From a virus, in IMG/VR virus record IMGVR_UViG_3300014499_000021, positions 1-29,985 of that record: 29,985 nucleotides of DNA. One strand, given 5' to 3'. The notes beneath the pieces are model-generated. The model did not search any database. It was not told the origin of the DNA and was given only the letters and a program-made list of their open reading frames with translations. The position numbers and the translations under genes were made by a program. Each line of letters opens with the position of its first letter. The first letter of the stretch is position 1. This document shows positions 1-5,739 of this stretch, piece by piece.

Positions 1-240
1 AACGCGCGGGTGTGGGGCGACGCGCGAGTGTCGGGCGCCGCGCAGGTGTACGACAACGCGCGGGTGTACGGCAACGCGCAGGTGTCGGGCAACGCGCGGG
101 TGTGGGGCGACGCGCGAGTGTCGGGCGCCGCGCAGGTGTACGACAACGCGCAGGTGTACGGCAACGCGCGAGTGTTGGGCAACGCGCGGGTGTGGGGCGA
201 CGCGCGAGTGTCGGGCGCCGCGCGAGTGTACGGCAACGCG
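1..240 (+). repeat. In-frame 18-bp tandem repeats arranged in a 90-bp higher-order unit
   Basis: The basic unit is 18 bp (six codons), repeated about 13 times. A 90-bp super-unit of five units is visible: 1-90 and 91-180 are almost identical, and 181-240 repeats most of the first part. The array probably continues left of the window. It encodes the beta-helix of the surrounding gene, and unit number could change by slippage or recombination. Confidence 0.9.
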
Positions 241-459
241 GATTTCCTATTGGTCGGTCCAATTGGCTCACGACGTAGTTTTTTGACCATCACGGCTGAT
301 GCAAAAATAAAGGTACGGTTTACTACGGGTTGTTTCTCCGGCAGTCGAAAACAATTGATTGCAGCAATCAAGAAAACGCATAAGCCTACCAGCCGCTACG
401 CTAAAGAATATGCGGCGGCGCTCGTTATGGCTAAATTGGTGAAAGCAATGAAGGGGTAA
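1..459 (+). CDS. Hexapeptide-repeat (left-handed beta-helix-like) phage protein, 5' truncated by the window
   Basis: The reading frame is open to the left edge, so the true start lies outside; GTG codons inside the repeats are not convincing starts. The first 80 codons are tandem six-residue units of the form N/D/A-A-R/Q-V-W/Y/S-G/D, the periodicity of a left-handed beta-helix. The last 70 residues form a different, non-repetitive domain beginning near FLLVGPIGSR, with a central TTGCFSG motif and a basic helical end. This combination is seen in phage proteins of unknown role, and I cannot assign a function. Base composition changes abruptly at about 240, where the repeats stop. The TAA at 457-459 sits inside the ribosome binding site of the next gene. 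Confidence 0.75.
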   Translation, partial: NARVWGDARVSGAAQVYDNARVYGNAQVSGNARVWGDARVSGAAQVYDNAQVYGNARVLGNARVWGDARVSGAARVYGNADFLLVGPIGSRRSFLTITADAKIKVRFTTGCFSGSRKQLIAAIKKTHKPTSRYAKEYAAALVMAKLVKAMKG

Positions 460-463
460 AGAT

Positions 464-688
464 ATGACCGCGCCGCACTTCAACATCCTCACGCAGGAGG
501 AGCTGACCATCGACCTGTCGCGTGACGCCATGCGTATCATCGAGGCCGCTATCGTGAACGGGCTCGACGTGATGCGGACGCAGCCGGACCACGTCTACTG
601 CGAGATTGACAACTTCAGGAACACTCTGCTAAATTTGCTGGAGCGATCTGAACCCAAACCTGGAAACATGGACCTGATAGGGGGCTGA
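464..688 (+). CDS. Unknown small phage protein (74 aa)
   Basis: I do not recognise this protein. The ATG follows a good ribosome binding site (AAGGGG, 452-457) that overlaps the stop of the upstream gene. The sequence is acidic and largely helical, containing LTIDLSRDAMRIIEAAIVNG and a C-terminal segment with an LLNLLER stretch; there is no signal peptide or membrane segment. It lies head to tail with the next gene, with one base between the stop and the following ATG, so the two are probably co-translated. A regulatory or accessory early protein is possible, but nothing in the sequence shows it. Confidence 0.55.
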   Translation: MTAPHFNILTQEELTIDLSRDAMRIIEAAIVNGLDVMRTQPDHVYCEIDNFRNTLLNLLERSEPKPGNMDLIGG

Positions 689-689
689 G

Positions 690-899
690 ATGAAGATAGC
701 GCAAATTCTGGACGAGATCGACGACATGAAGCGGTCGGTCGAGCCGACCCGCGAGTCGATCACTAGCTGGTACGACTGGCTGAGTGTGATCCGTGACGAG
801 CAAGAGTTCGTGGAGGGTCGCGAGCTGTACGTCCGGGTTCTGGACATTCAGCTCGGGCACCTGATCCTGATGCTGGTCGGGCTCTCGGTGTCGCTGTGA
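690..899 (+). CDS. Unknown small phage protein (69 aa)
   Basis: The ATG at 690 follows a G-rich ribosome binding site (GGGGG, 679-683) located at the end of the previous gene. The N-terminal 50 residues are charged and helical (ILDEIDDMKRSVE). The last 16 residues are hydrophobic (LGHLILMLVGLSVSL) and could be a C-terminal membrane tail. The stop overlaps the GTG of the next gene. No family is recognised. The gene is supported mainly by tight packing, a sensible ribosome binding site and codon use like its neighbours. Confidence 0.5.
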   Translation: MKIAQILDEIDDMKRSVEPTRESITSWYDWLSVIRDEQEFVEGRELYVRVLDIQLGHLILMLVGLSVSL

Positions 900-1132
900 C
901 CGTCCGCTTCACGCCTCAGGGCTGCAAGGTGGAGACCACCTGCATCATCCAACCGAACGGCCAGTACCGCGAGTGCATCGTGCTCTCGGTCGACCCCGCC
1001 AGCCACCTCGCGCTCGCGGTCGAGGAGAGCGCGGGCCAGTCCCTCGCGCCCCGGGCCGGGCTCCCGCCGCGCGGCTCGACCCGCGTCCGAGCGACGAAGT
1101 ACGGGTTCGAGGTAGTGCCGGAGCGTCGGTGA
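896..1132 (+). CDS. Unknown small phage protein (78 aa)
   Basis: The GTG start at 896 overlaps the preceding stop (GTGA), which suggests translational coupling; the ribosome binding site itself is weak. The protein is probably a small beta-rich fold: TVRFTPQGCKVETTCII and QYRECIVLSVDP look like alternating strands, and a VRATKYGFEVVPE strand closes the C-terminus. Three cysteines lie in the first half. I do not recognise the family. It ends the first gene cluster, and the following 141 bases contain a candidate promoter. Confidence 0.5.
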   Translation: MTVRFTPQGCKVETTCIIQPNGQYRECIVLSVDPASHLALAVEESAGQSLAPRAGLPPRGSTRVRATKYGFEVVPERR

Positions 1133-1152
1133 GCTGGAATCGTAAAGCGTGG

Positions 1153-1182
1153 TTGAAGACCGCAAACGGGCGCACGTAGACT
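1153..1182 (+). promoter_or_regulatory. Candidate sigma70-like promoter upstream of 1274
   Basis: TTGAAG at 1153-1158 and TAGACT at 1177-1182 are separated by 18 bases, in the 141-base gap between 1132 and 1274. The -10 box resembles TAGAGT at 2023, where a second candidate promoter is proposed. The leader to the next gene would be about 85 bases. This is pattern matching only. Confidence 0.35.
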
Positions 1183-1273
1183 GGAACAAATAGAAACTGT
1201 GACGTAGTTCCTGCTTTTTCGGTTGAGGGCGCGTAAGATTTAAACCATCGAAGCAACGGAACTGGAGAACGAG

Positions 1274-1480
1274 ATGATGAAAGAGATCCCCGACAGCATA
1301 GAACTTGAGCAGGCTCTGCGCCACGCGGCCGTCACGTTCCACCCGGACAGCATTAGCTTTGACAAGCGCACCGGCTCCGCCAAGGTCCGCGTCAATGGCG
1401 CCTACACTGCCGACGGACTCCGCGCCCTGGCTGCGGAGATGGACTATCTGGCCGCCGCCATCGAAGTGGTGACCCGGTGA
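1274..1480 (+). CDS. Unknown small phage protein (68 aa), coupled to the recombinase
   Basis: Two adjacent ATGs occur at 1274 and 1277; 1274 is chosen because GGAG at 1264-1267 is then six bases away. The protein is acidic, with a central beta-hairpin-like stretch ([19 protein letters not shown]) followed by a helix rich in Ala and Leu that could dimerise. No domain is recognised. The stop overlaps the GTG of the serine recombinase (GTGA), so the two products are probably made together. A small partner or regulator of the recombinase is possible from position alone. Confidence 0.6.
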   Translation: MMKEIPDSIELEQALRHAAVTFHPDSISFDKRTGSAKVRVNGAYTADGLRALAAEMDYLAAAIEVVTR

Positions 1481-2025
1481 AGACCGCCATCGCCTACACC
1501 CGGGTCTCCACCGCCGAGCAGGGGCGCTCCGGGCTCGGCCTGGAGGCCCAGCGGGCCGCCATCGCGGCGTTCGCGGAGAGGGAAGGGATAGCCGTCCAGG
1601 CGTGGCACGCTGACGTACAGTCCGGGAAGCGGGTGTCGGACACCCTGACGGAGCGCCCCGGGCTCAGCGCCGCCCTGGCGGCCTCCCAGGCGGCCGGGGT
1701 GCCTGTCCTGGTATCGAAACTGGACCGCCTGTCCAGGGATGTGCACTTCATCTCGGGGCTGATGGCCCACAAGGTGCCGTTCCTGGTGGCCGAGCTGGGC
1801 GCGGACGTGGACCCCTTTATGCTGCACCTCTTCGCCGCCCTGGCCGAGAAAGAGCGCGCGATGATATCGCAGCGCACAAAAGCCGCCCTGGCCGCCCTCA
1901 AGGCCCGGGGCGTCAAGCTGGGGCCGAAGCGACCGAACCCGACCGCCGGCAACGAAGCGAACCGGCGGAAGTGGGCGGCGTACCGGGCGCAGAAAGCTGT
2001 TGACGGCGCCCGGGCGCAGGCGTAG
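1477..2025 (+). CDS. Serine recombinase (resolvase/invertase catalytic domain), short form
   Basis: A 182-residue protein with a full serine-recombinase catalytic domain. The N-terminal YTRVSTAEQ carries Arg9 and the nucleophile Ser11, KLDRLSRD at 81-88 carries the conserved Asp/Arg cluster, and [15 protein letters not shown] at 124-138 is the start of the long E helix. Members of this family cut and rejoin DNA at paired sites. After the E helix the protein has only about 35 residues, GPKRPNP followed by a basic, Ala-rich tail, and I see no classical helix-turn-helix like that of gamma-delta resolvase. It may therefore bind DNA poorly, use a partner, or use the basic tail. The start is GTG, overlapping the previous stop. 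A candidate promoter for the next gene lies in its last codons. Confidence 0.9.
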   Translation: MKTAIAYTRVSTAEQGRSGLGLEAQRAAIAAFAEREGIAVQAWHADVQSGKRVSDTLTERPGLSAALAASQAAGVPVLVSKLDRLSRDVHFISGLMAHKVPFLVAELGADVDPFMLHLFAALAEKERAMISQRTKAALAALKARGVKLGPKRPNPTAGNEANRRKWAAYRAQKAVDGARAQA

Positions 2026-2028
2026 AGT
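2000..2028 (+). promoter_or_regulatory. Candidate sigma70-like promoter at the end of the recombinase gene
   Basis: TTGACG (2000-2005) and TAGAGT (2023-2028) are separated by 17 bases, the ideal spacing. The -10 box straddles the recombinase stop codon. Transcription would begin about 30 bases before the ATG at 2065, after a short leader ending in a GGAG ribosome binding site. Confidence 0.45.
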
Positions 2029-2064
2029 TCAAGGCGTCGATCAACCGAAACTGGAGATTCGAAA

Positions 2065-2313
2065 ATGGACACCCTCTTAAAGTTCCACCACACCCCGACC
2101 GGCCGCACCACCATGAAGCGCTTCGAGGAGGTCTCCGTCTCTACGGGGGCAAACACGCGCGACTCCGAAGGGCGGTGGGCGTTCATCAACGTGCACGTCA
2201 GCGACCTCACCAGCGAAGGTGAGCCCTCCTATTACGTGCAGATGGACCGCGAGACCGCGGCGCGCGTCGCGAAGCAGCTGCAGGAGTACCTGGACGCGAA
2301 GGTGCCGTCATGA
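2065..2313 (+). CDS. Unknown phage protein (82 aa)
   Basis: The start is fixed by GGAG at 2052-2055 and an ATG at 2065. The 16 bases GGAGATTCGAAAATGG around this start recur exactly at the DUF2815 gene at 5740. The protein appears to be a small alpha/beta fold: beta-like segments around EEVSVSTGAN and RWAFINVHVSDL, then a C-terminal helix (RETAARVAKQLQEYLD). I do not recognise a family. It overlaps the next gene by four bases (ATGA), placing it first in a three- or four-gene unit probably driven by the promoter at 2000. Confidence 0.6.
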   Translation: MDTLLKFHHTPTGRTTMKRFEEVSVSTGANTRDSEGRWAFINVHVSDLTSEGEPSYYVQMDRETAARVAKQLQEYLDAKVPS

Positions 2314-2633
2314 GCCGCTCCGACAAGGTCGGCAAGACCGCCACCAAGGTCTTCATTGACGAGTCCGACAACTCGTTCAACGTGAAGTACCACAACACCA
2401 TCGTCTGGAAGCGCCGCGCGGACGGCGTCATCGTCCTCAACTCCGGCGGCTGGCGCACGGTGACCACCAAGGCCCGCATGAACCAGGCGTTCAACCAGTT
2501 CGAGGGCGGCGCTTACCAGGTGTACCAGGAGAAAGGCGAGTGGTTCGTGCAGCGCCTGCCGCACGGCAGCGCCCAGCCGATGCCGTTTGACGATCACATG
2601 GTCATCAACCCGAGCTGGAAGTCGGAATCATGA
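2310..2633 (+). CDS. Unknown conserved-looking phage protein (107 aa)
   Basis: Coupled by ATGA overlaps to both neighbours, with AAGGTG as ribosome binding site. The sequence reads as a compact beta-rich domain: VKYHNTIVWKRRADGVIVLNSGGWRTVTTKARMNQ, then YQVYQEKGEWFVQ, then FDDHMVINP. The GGWRTVTTK...N pattern resembles small phage proteins of unknown function, but I cannot name the family. There is no signal peptide or membrane segment. Codon use matches the neighbours. Confidence 0.6.
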   Translation: MSRSDKVGKTATKVFIDESDNSFNVKYHNTIVWKRRADGVIVLNSGGWRTVTTKARMNQAFNQFEGGAYQVYQEKGEWFVQRLPHGSAQPMPFDDHMVINPSWKSES

Positions 2634-2806
2634 ACCTACCGTTCCCCGAGCGGTACCGCCAGGCCCGCCTCTACGCCGCGCAGGTGCGCCAGCGCCAGGC
2701 GATGGGCCGGCGCTATGATCATCACCCGAACAACATCATCAAGCCGAACATCAGGAGAATCGTTAGTGCGAGCACCGACATTGAGCCATCCGTGGCGCGA
2801 GCGTAG
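2630..2806 (+). CDS. Unknown small basic protein (58 aa)
   Basis: The ATG at 2630 overlaps the previous stop (ATGA) and the frame ends with TAG at 2804-2806. The peptide is strongly basic in its first half (RYRQARLYAAQVRQRQ) and His/Asn-rich in the middle (DHHPNNIIKPN). It ends inside the next gene, whose GTG start at 2766 lies within it, giving a 41-base overlap. The coding call rests on coupling to the upstream gene and on spanning what would otherwise be an untranslated stretch. No function can be assigned. Confidence 0.45.
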   Translation: MNLPFPERYRQARLYAAQVRQRQAMGRRYDHHPNNIIKPNIRRIVSASTDIEPSVARA

Positions 2807-3041
2807 CCCCGGCGTGCAGACCATCGACCCAGTGGCGAGCAGCCGCAGCAGCCAGTTCGCAGCGTACTTGGACACGCTGCCGCCGGTCGAGCGCCGGCAG
2901 ATCGAGGTGGCGGAGCGCGCGTTCGTGTCGCGCTCCCATCTGACCACGAGCCCGCAGCATTCGACGGCGCGAGACTTCGCCGCCAGCATGCTCGGCGTGA
3001 AGGAAGACGAGCCCGCGGGCTACCGCGGTTTCGTTGTTTGA
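2766..3041 (+). CDS. Unknown phage protein (91 aa)
   Basis: The GTG at 2766 is chosen over an upstream ATG at 2715 because AGGAG at 2754-2758 sits eight bases before it. The upstream extension is Ser/Thr/Arg-rich and would overlap the previous gene much further. The protein has a helical core (SQFAAYLDTLPPVERRQIEVAERAFVSRSHL) and a C-terminal DFAASMLGVKEDEP segment. No family is recognised. Its stop overlaps the -35 box of the next candidate promoter, so it probably closes the 2065-3041 unit. Confidence 0.5.
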   Translation: MRAPTLSHPWRERSPGVQTIDPVASSRSSQFAAYLDTLPPVERRQIEVAERAFVSRSHLTTSPQHSTARDFAASMLGVKEDEPAGYRGFVV

Positions 3042-3065
3042 CAGGCGGGGAATTTCTGTTACTCT
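3038..3065 (+). promoter_or_regulatory. Candidate sigma70-like promoter with consensus -35 box
   Basis: A perfect TTGACA at 3038-3043 overlaps the stop codon of the previous gene. It is followed by a 16-base spacer and TACTCT at 3060-3065. The gene at 3111 begins about 40 bases after the expected start of transcription, behind a GGAG ribosome binding site. The -10 box is weak. Confidence 0.5.
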
Positions 3066-3110
3066 GGAAAGTGTACCCCCAAATTCGTTAACCCGAGGAG
3101 ATAGAAGCCG

Positions 3111-3557
3111 ATGAGCATTGCAAAATTTGCGGCTGCGCTGCACGCGTTCGCCGATGCCTTGATGGAAGACGCCGAGGGCGAGGTCGAGAAGGTCGTCGCC
3201 GCCGTGAAGGGCAAGGGCAAGAAAGCTGCCGCGACCCCCGTCGTGGACCCTACGCCTGCGTCTGGTGCGGTACAACCGACGGCAGCGACGGCCTCTGTGC
3301 CTGCGGTTGCCCCGGCTGCGGCTACCGCCCCTGCCGCTGTCACCTCATCGATTACCAAAGACCAACTCAACAAGGTTGTGCTGAAGGTGGCCGCGAAGGA
3401 TCGTGACGCGGCCGAGGCGATCCTCGCCAGGTTCGGCGCCAAGAACACCGTGACGATGCCGCCGGAGCAGTGGCAGGCGGTGTACGACGCGTTCGAGGAA
3501 GAGATCGCGAAGCAGGACGCGGCCGCCGTGCAGGTCGCGCAGGCGTCACTGGTCTGA
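3111..3557 (+). CDS. Unknown phage protein with Ala/Pro linker (148 aa)
   Basis: Strong ribosome binding site (GAGGAG) before the ATG at 3111. Residues 1-45 form an acidic then basic helix (FADALMEDAEGEVEKVV, then KGKGKK). Residues 46-78 are a low-complexity Ala/Pro/Val/Thr linker. Residues 80-148 form a conserved-looking domain (ITKDQLNKVVLKVAAKDRD, then AILARFGAKNTV and EQWQAVYDAFEEEIA). This C-terminal domain occurs at the end of other small phage proteins of unknown role. The flexible linker between two charged helical parts suggests an adaptor or DNA-associated protein, which is inference only. The gene is likely transcribed from the promoter at 3038. Confidence 0.6.
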   Translation: MSIAKFAAALHAFADALMEDAEGEVEKVVAAVKGKGKKAAATPVVDPTPASGAVQPTAATASVPAVAPAAATAPAAVTSSITKDQLNKVVLKVAAKDRDAAEAILARFGAKNTVTMPPEQWQAVYDAFEEEIAKQDAAAVQVAQASLV

Positions 3558-3561
3558 GAAG

Positions 3562-3629
3562 AGTCCCGCCCGCGCGCCGAAGCGTGTGTAAGACGCCCTG
3601 TTTAGACGGGGGAGTAGGCGCGCGGGACT
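3562..3629 (+). ncRNA. Long hairpin leader element A
   Basis: AGTCCC (3562-3567) pairs with GGGACT (3624-3629), and GCGCGCC (3572-3578) pairs with GGCGCGC (3617-3623), giving a 13-bp stem with a four-base left bulge. Inside it, 3596-3601 and 3606-3611 form a second small hairpin with loop TTAG. There is no T tract, so it is not a standard terminator. The left arm repeats almost exactly at 6434, also just before a gene with an AGGAG ribosome binding site. A structured 5' leader or RNA processing site is the best guess. Confidence 0.5.
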
Positions 3630-3647
3630 GGGCTAGGAGCTGAAACT

Positions 3648-4055
3648 GTGATAATCAACGAGCTACCGCCGAACTTCGAGCAGATCAAGGCCGCGTTCCC
3701 GCGAGCGGGAAACCCCGGCGTGGTGTTCGCGTACTGCCCCGACATATACAACCCCTCCGGCATCACCCTCCCGCCCGCGCTGATCGCTCACGAGAACGTA
3801 CACATGGAGCGACAGACCGCGTGGCTACAGCAGAAGTGGTGGGAGCAGTACATCGCGGACTCTGAGTTCCGCTACAACGAGGAGCTGCTGGCGCATGTCG
3901 CCGAGTTCAAGGCCCTGAAGGCTGGCGACCGGAACGCGAGCGCGCGGCTGCTGATGTCGACGGCGCTCCGGCTGGTGGCGCCGCTCTACAACTACCAACC
4001 GCCGCGCACGCTGCAGCAGGCGATGAAAGACCTTCTACAGGAGATTGCAAAATGA
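3648..4055 (+). CDS. HExxH-containing (zincin-like) phage protein
   Basis: A 135-residue protein with HENVH at 48-52, the zinc-binding and catalytic HExxH signature, in the context LPPALIAHENVHMERQ. An acidic helix FRYNEELLAHVAEF follows at 74-87 and could supply the third zinc ligand (Glu78 or Glu79). Small phage proteins with this pattern exist without a known role. A metallopeptidase activity is inferred only from the motif, and no substrate can be named. The start is a GTG at 3648 behind AGGAG (3635-3639), directly after the hairpin element. The gene overlaps the next by four bases. Its last 22 codons have a diverged second copy at 4216-4287. Confidence 0.65.
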   Translation: MIINELPPNFEQIKAAFPRAGNPGVVFAYCPDIYNPSGITLPPALIAHENVHMERQTAWLQQKWWEQYIADSEFRYNEELLAHVAEFKALKAGDRNASARLLMSTALRLVAPLYNYQPPRTLQQAMKDLLQEIAK

Positions 4056-4153
4056 TTAACGTTCAATGGATCGAGTTTCCTCTCGCTATCTCTGGCATGT
4101 TCTTCTGGCTGGGTATTCTCGGTGTCGCGATCCGCGCCAGCAGAAAAAAATGA
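4052..4153 (+). CDS. 33-residue single-pass membrane peptide
   Basis: An ATG overlapping the stop of the HExxH gene opens a 33-codon frame that ends in a TGA overlapping the next ATG, so it is coupled on both sides. The peptide has a short N-terminus, a hydrophobic segment (FPLAISGMFFWLGILGVAI) and a basic end (RASRKK), as expected for a membrane peptide with its C-terminus in the cytoplasm. It is too short to assign by family. The matching place before the full DUF2800 gene holds a different gene (4284), so this peptide may be a cargo of the duplicated segment. Confidence 0.5.
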   Translation: MINVQWIEFPLAISGMFFWLGILGVAIRASRKK

Positions 4154-4287
4154 GCGGCACGCACTCAATTCTCGCGCCCTCGGGCTCCGCCCGCTGGCTA
4201 CGCTGTGTCGGCGCGCTCTACAACTACCAGCCCCCGCGGACGCTGGCGCAGGCGGTCAAGGATCTACGACGGGAGATTGGGAAATGA
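4150..4287 (+). pseudogene. Chimeric remnant: DUF2800 N-terminus fused to HExxH-protein C-terminus (45 codons)
   Basis: Codons 1-24 encode exactly the same residues as the first 24 of the DUF2800 gene at 4523. The two DNA copies differ at seven positions, all silent third bases. From codon 22 onward the sequence matches instead the end of the HExxH gene (LYNYQPPRTL, then REIGK versus QEIAK). The switch lies in the shared CGCTCTAC, present in both parent genes. This looks like the scar of recombination between related phage segments or of an old tandem duplication. The frame is intact and coupled on both sides (ATGA), so a short peptide may still be made; a function is unlikely but not excluded. 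Confidence 0.75.
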
Positions 4288-4526
4288 GAGCGTGGCTTTT
4301 CCGTTTACTATCCCCCAAGCACGACGCCGCCCAGCCGTTGGCCGAGCTGCGCCGCGAGTACGAGCGCAAGTGGTCCACACTGCAGCGGTCACCCCTCGAT
4401 GAGAGTGTGTGGGCGCGTAAGTTCGCGGTGCTGGACGCCGACTACGCCAACCTGGTGAAAGATACGCAGGACGTGCGAGATGAGAACGTTATGCTTAAGC
4501 GCACCCTCGCCAAGTTGCTGTCATGA
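4284..4526 (+). CDS. Unknown coiled-coil-like phage protein (80 aa)
   Basis: The start at 4284 overlaps the chimera stop and the end overlaps the DUF2800 start, both as ATGA. A longer frame opens upstream at 4122 but would run out of frame through the chimera. The sequence starts with a short hydrophobic-basic stretch (MRAWLFRLLSPKH). It then becomes charged and helical (LAELRREYERKW; VRDENVMLKRTLAKLLS), compatible with a coiled coil. No family is recognised. Position directly before the DUF2800 nuclease suggests, but does not show, a partner role in DNA metabolism. Confidence 0.6.
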   Translation: MRAWLFRLLSPKHDAAQPLAELRREYERKWSTLQRSPLDESVWARKFAVLDADYANLVKDTQDVRDENVMLKRTLAKLLS

Positions 4527-5728
4527 GCGGCACGCATTCAATCCTCGCACCCTCCGGCTCCGCGCGCTGGCTCCGCTGCGTCGGCGCGCTCTACCTGTCG
4601 CGCGGCGTGCCGGATCCTGACAAAGAGCACAGCGCGAGCGGGACGTGCTCGCACTGGCTGCTGCAGTGGCAGCTGGAGCACCCGACGCTCGACCTCGACA
4701 GCTGGCTCGGCAAAGAAATGACCTTCGGCGAGAATCCGCCGTTCACGTTTAAGGTCGACGAGGAGCGGCTCGACCGCGTGCGCTCGTGCGTCGCCGTCAT
4801 CAACCGCGAGCCGGGCGAGATGCTGGTCGAGCACCGGCTCGACACGACGCCAGTCCTGGGTGTGCCGGACCAGGAAGGGCACAGCGACATCATTAAGCTG
4901 TACCCGGAGGGCGGCGCGGTCATCCGCGACCAGCTGTACCCCGGCGTCCTGTCCGTGCACGACTACAAAGACGGTTACCTCCTGGTGAACGCGAAAGACA
5001 ACACGCAGGGGTTGATCTATCTTTGCGCCGCGATGATCGAGTTCAGTCTGATCGGCATCTTCAACGCTTTTCGGTTCTGCATCCACCAGCCGAAACTGAA
5101 CCACTACGACGAGTGGACCTACACACGCGCGGAGCTGGAAGCGTTCATGACGCTGATCCGCCCCGTCGCGAAGCTGGCCTATGACATCTACCACGAGAAC
5201 GTGCCGTTCGACCCCGCACTGCACCTGGTGGCAGGCGAAGAGCAGTGCACGTACTGTGAGGTACGCGGCCGCTGCATCGCGCGAGCACGGCGCATAGCGA
5301 GCATGTTCGAGCCGCTGATCAAACGGCACGAGATGGACGACAAGTCGCTCGGGATCGTGTACGCTCAGCTCGACGAGATCGAGGCGGCGATCACGGACTT
5401 CCGCGCCGAGGCGCTGCGCCGCGCGAAGCTGGGCGTGATCGTCGACGGCCAGAAGCTGATCTACGGCAACAAGGGCCGGCGGCAGTGGATCGACAAGGCG
5501 AAGGCTGAGTCGATGATGCAGCTGATGGCGCCCACGGAGAAGATTTACGAGCCGCGCGAGATCGTCTCGCCAACTCAGGCAGAGAAGATTTTGAAGGGCG
5601 ACTACGCCGCCCTCAAAGACCTGGTGACACAGTCGGACCCCCAACTCCGGCTCGTGCCACTGGACCACAAGGGAGCGGCGGTAACGCCGATCCAGTTCGC
5701 CCCGACGCAAGAGCCGGGATTAATCTAG
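4523..5728 (+). CDS. DUF2800 family protein (Cas4/RecB-like PD-(D/E)XK nuclease)
   Basis: A 401-residue protein that starts with the typical DUF2800 pattern, SILAPSGSARWLRC. Visible elements are Cys19; GTCSH with His44; GHSDI with Asp122; VHDYKDG with Asp147 and Lys149, the D..DxK core of PD-(D/E)XK nucleases; a Gln-containing helix (NTQGLIYLCAA, about 161-170); and CTYCEVRGRC with Cys242, Cys245 and Cys251. Cys19 plus the last three resemble the four iron-sulphur ligands of Cas4/AddB nucleases. In phages this family is usually next to DUF2815, PolA and a helicase, as here, so a role in DNA end processing during replication or recombination is likely. The start is shared as ATGA with the preceding gene. 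Confidence 0.88.
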   Translation: MSGTHSILAPSGSARWLRCVGALYLSRGVPDPDKEHSASGTCSHWLLQWQLEHPTLDLDSWLGKEMTFGENPPFTFKVDEERLDRVRSCVAVINREPGEMLVEHRLDTTPVLGVPDQEGHSDIIKLYPEGGAVIRDQLYPGVLSVHDYKDGYLLVNAKDNTQGLIYLCAAMIEFSLIGIFNAFRFCIHQPKLNHYDEWTYTRAELEAFMTLIRPVAKLAYDIYHENVPFDPALHLVAGEEQCTYCEVRGRCIARARRIASMFEPLIKRHEMDDKSLGIVYAQLDEIEAAITDFRAEALRRAKLGVIVDGQKLIYGNKGRRQWIDKAKAESMMQLMAPTEKIYEPREIVSPTQAEKILKGDYAALKDLVTQSDPQLRLVPLDHKGAAVTPIQFAPTQEPGLI

Positions 5729-5739
5729 GAGATTCGAAA

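Noticed and set aside
1-240. CRISPR-like or direct-repeat array
   Set aside because: Units are contiguous 18-base codon repeats without unique spacers and encode a continuous hexapeptide protein.
3562-3629. Hairpin A as a standard intrinsic terminator
   Set aside because: No T tract follows the stem, and the bases after it form the ribosome binding site of the next gene.
4538-5725. Long antisense frame opposite the DUF2800 gene
   Set aside because: It mirrors a recognised gene, has Arg/Val/Leu/His-rich shadow composition and no ribosome binding site; GC-rich codons give open antisense frames.
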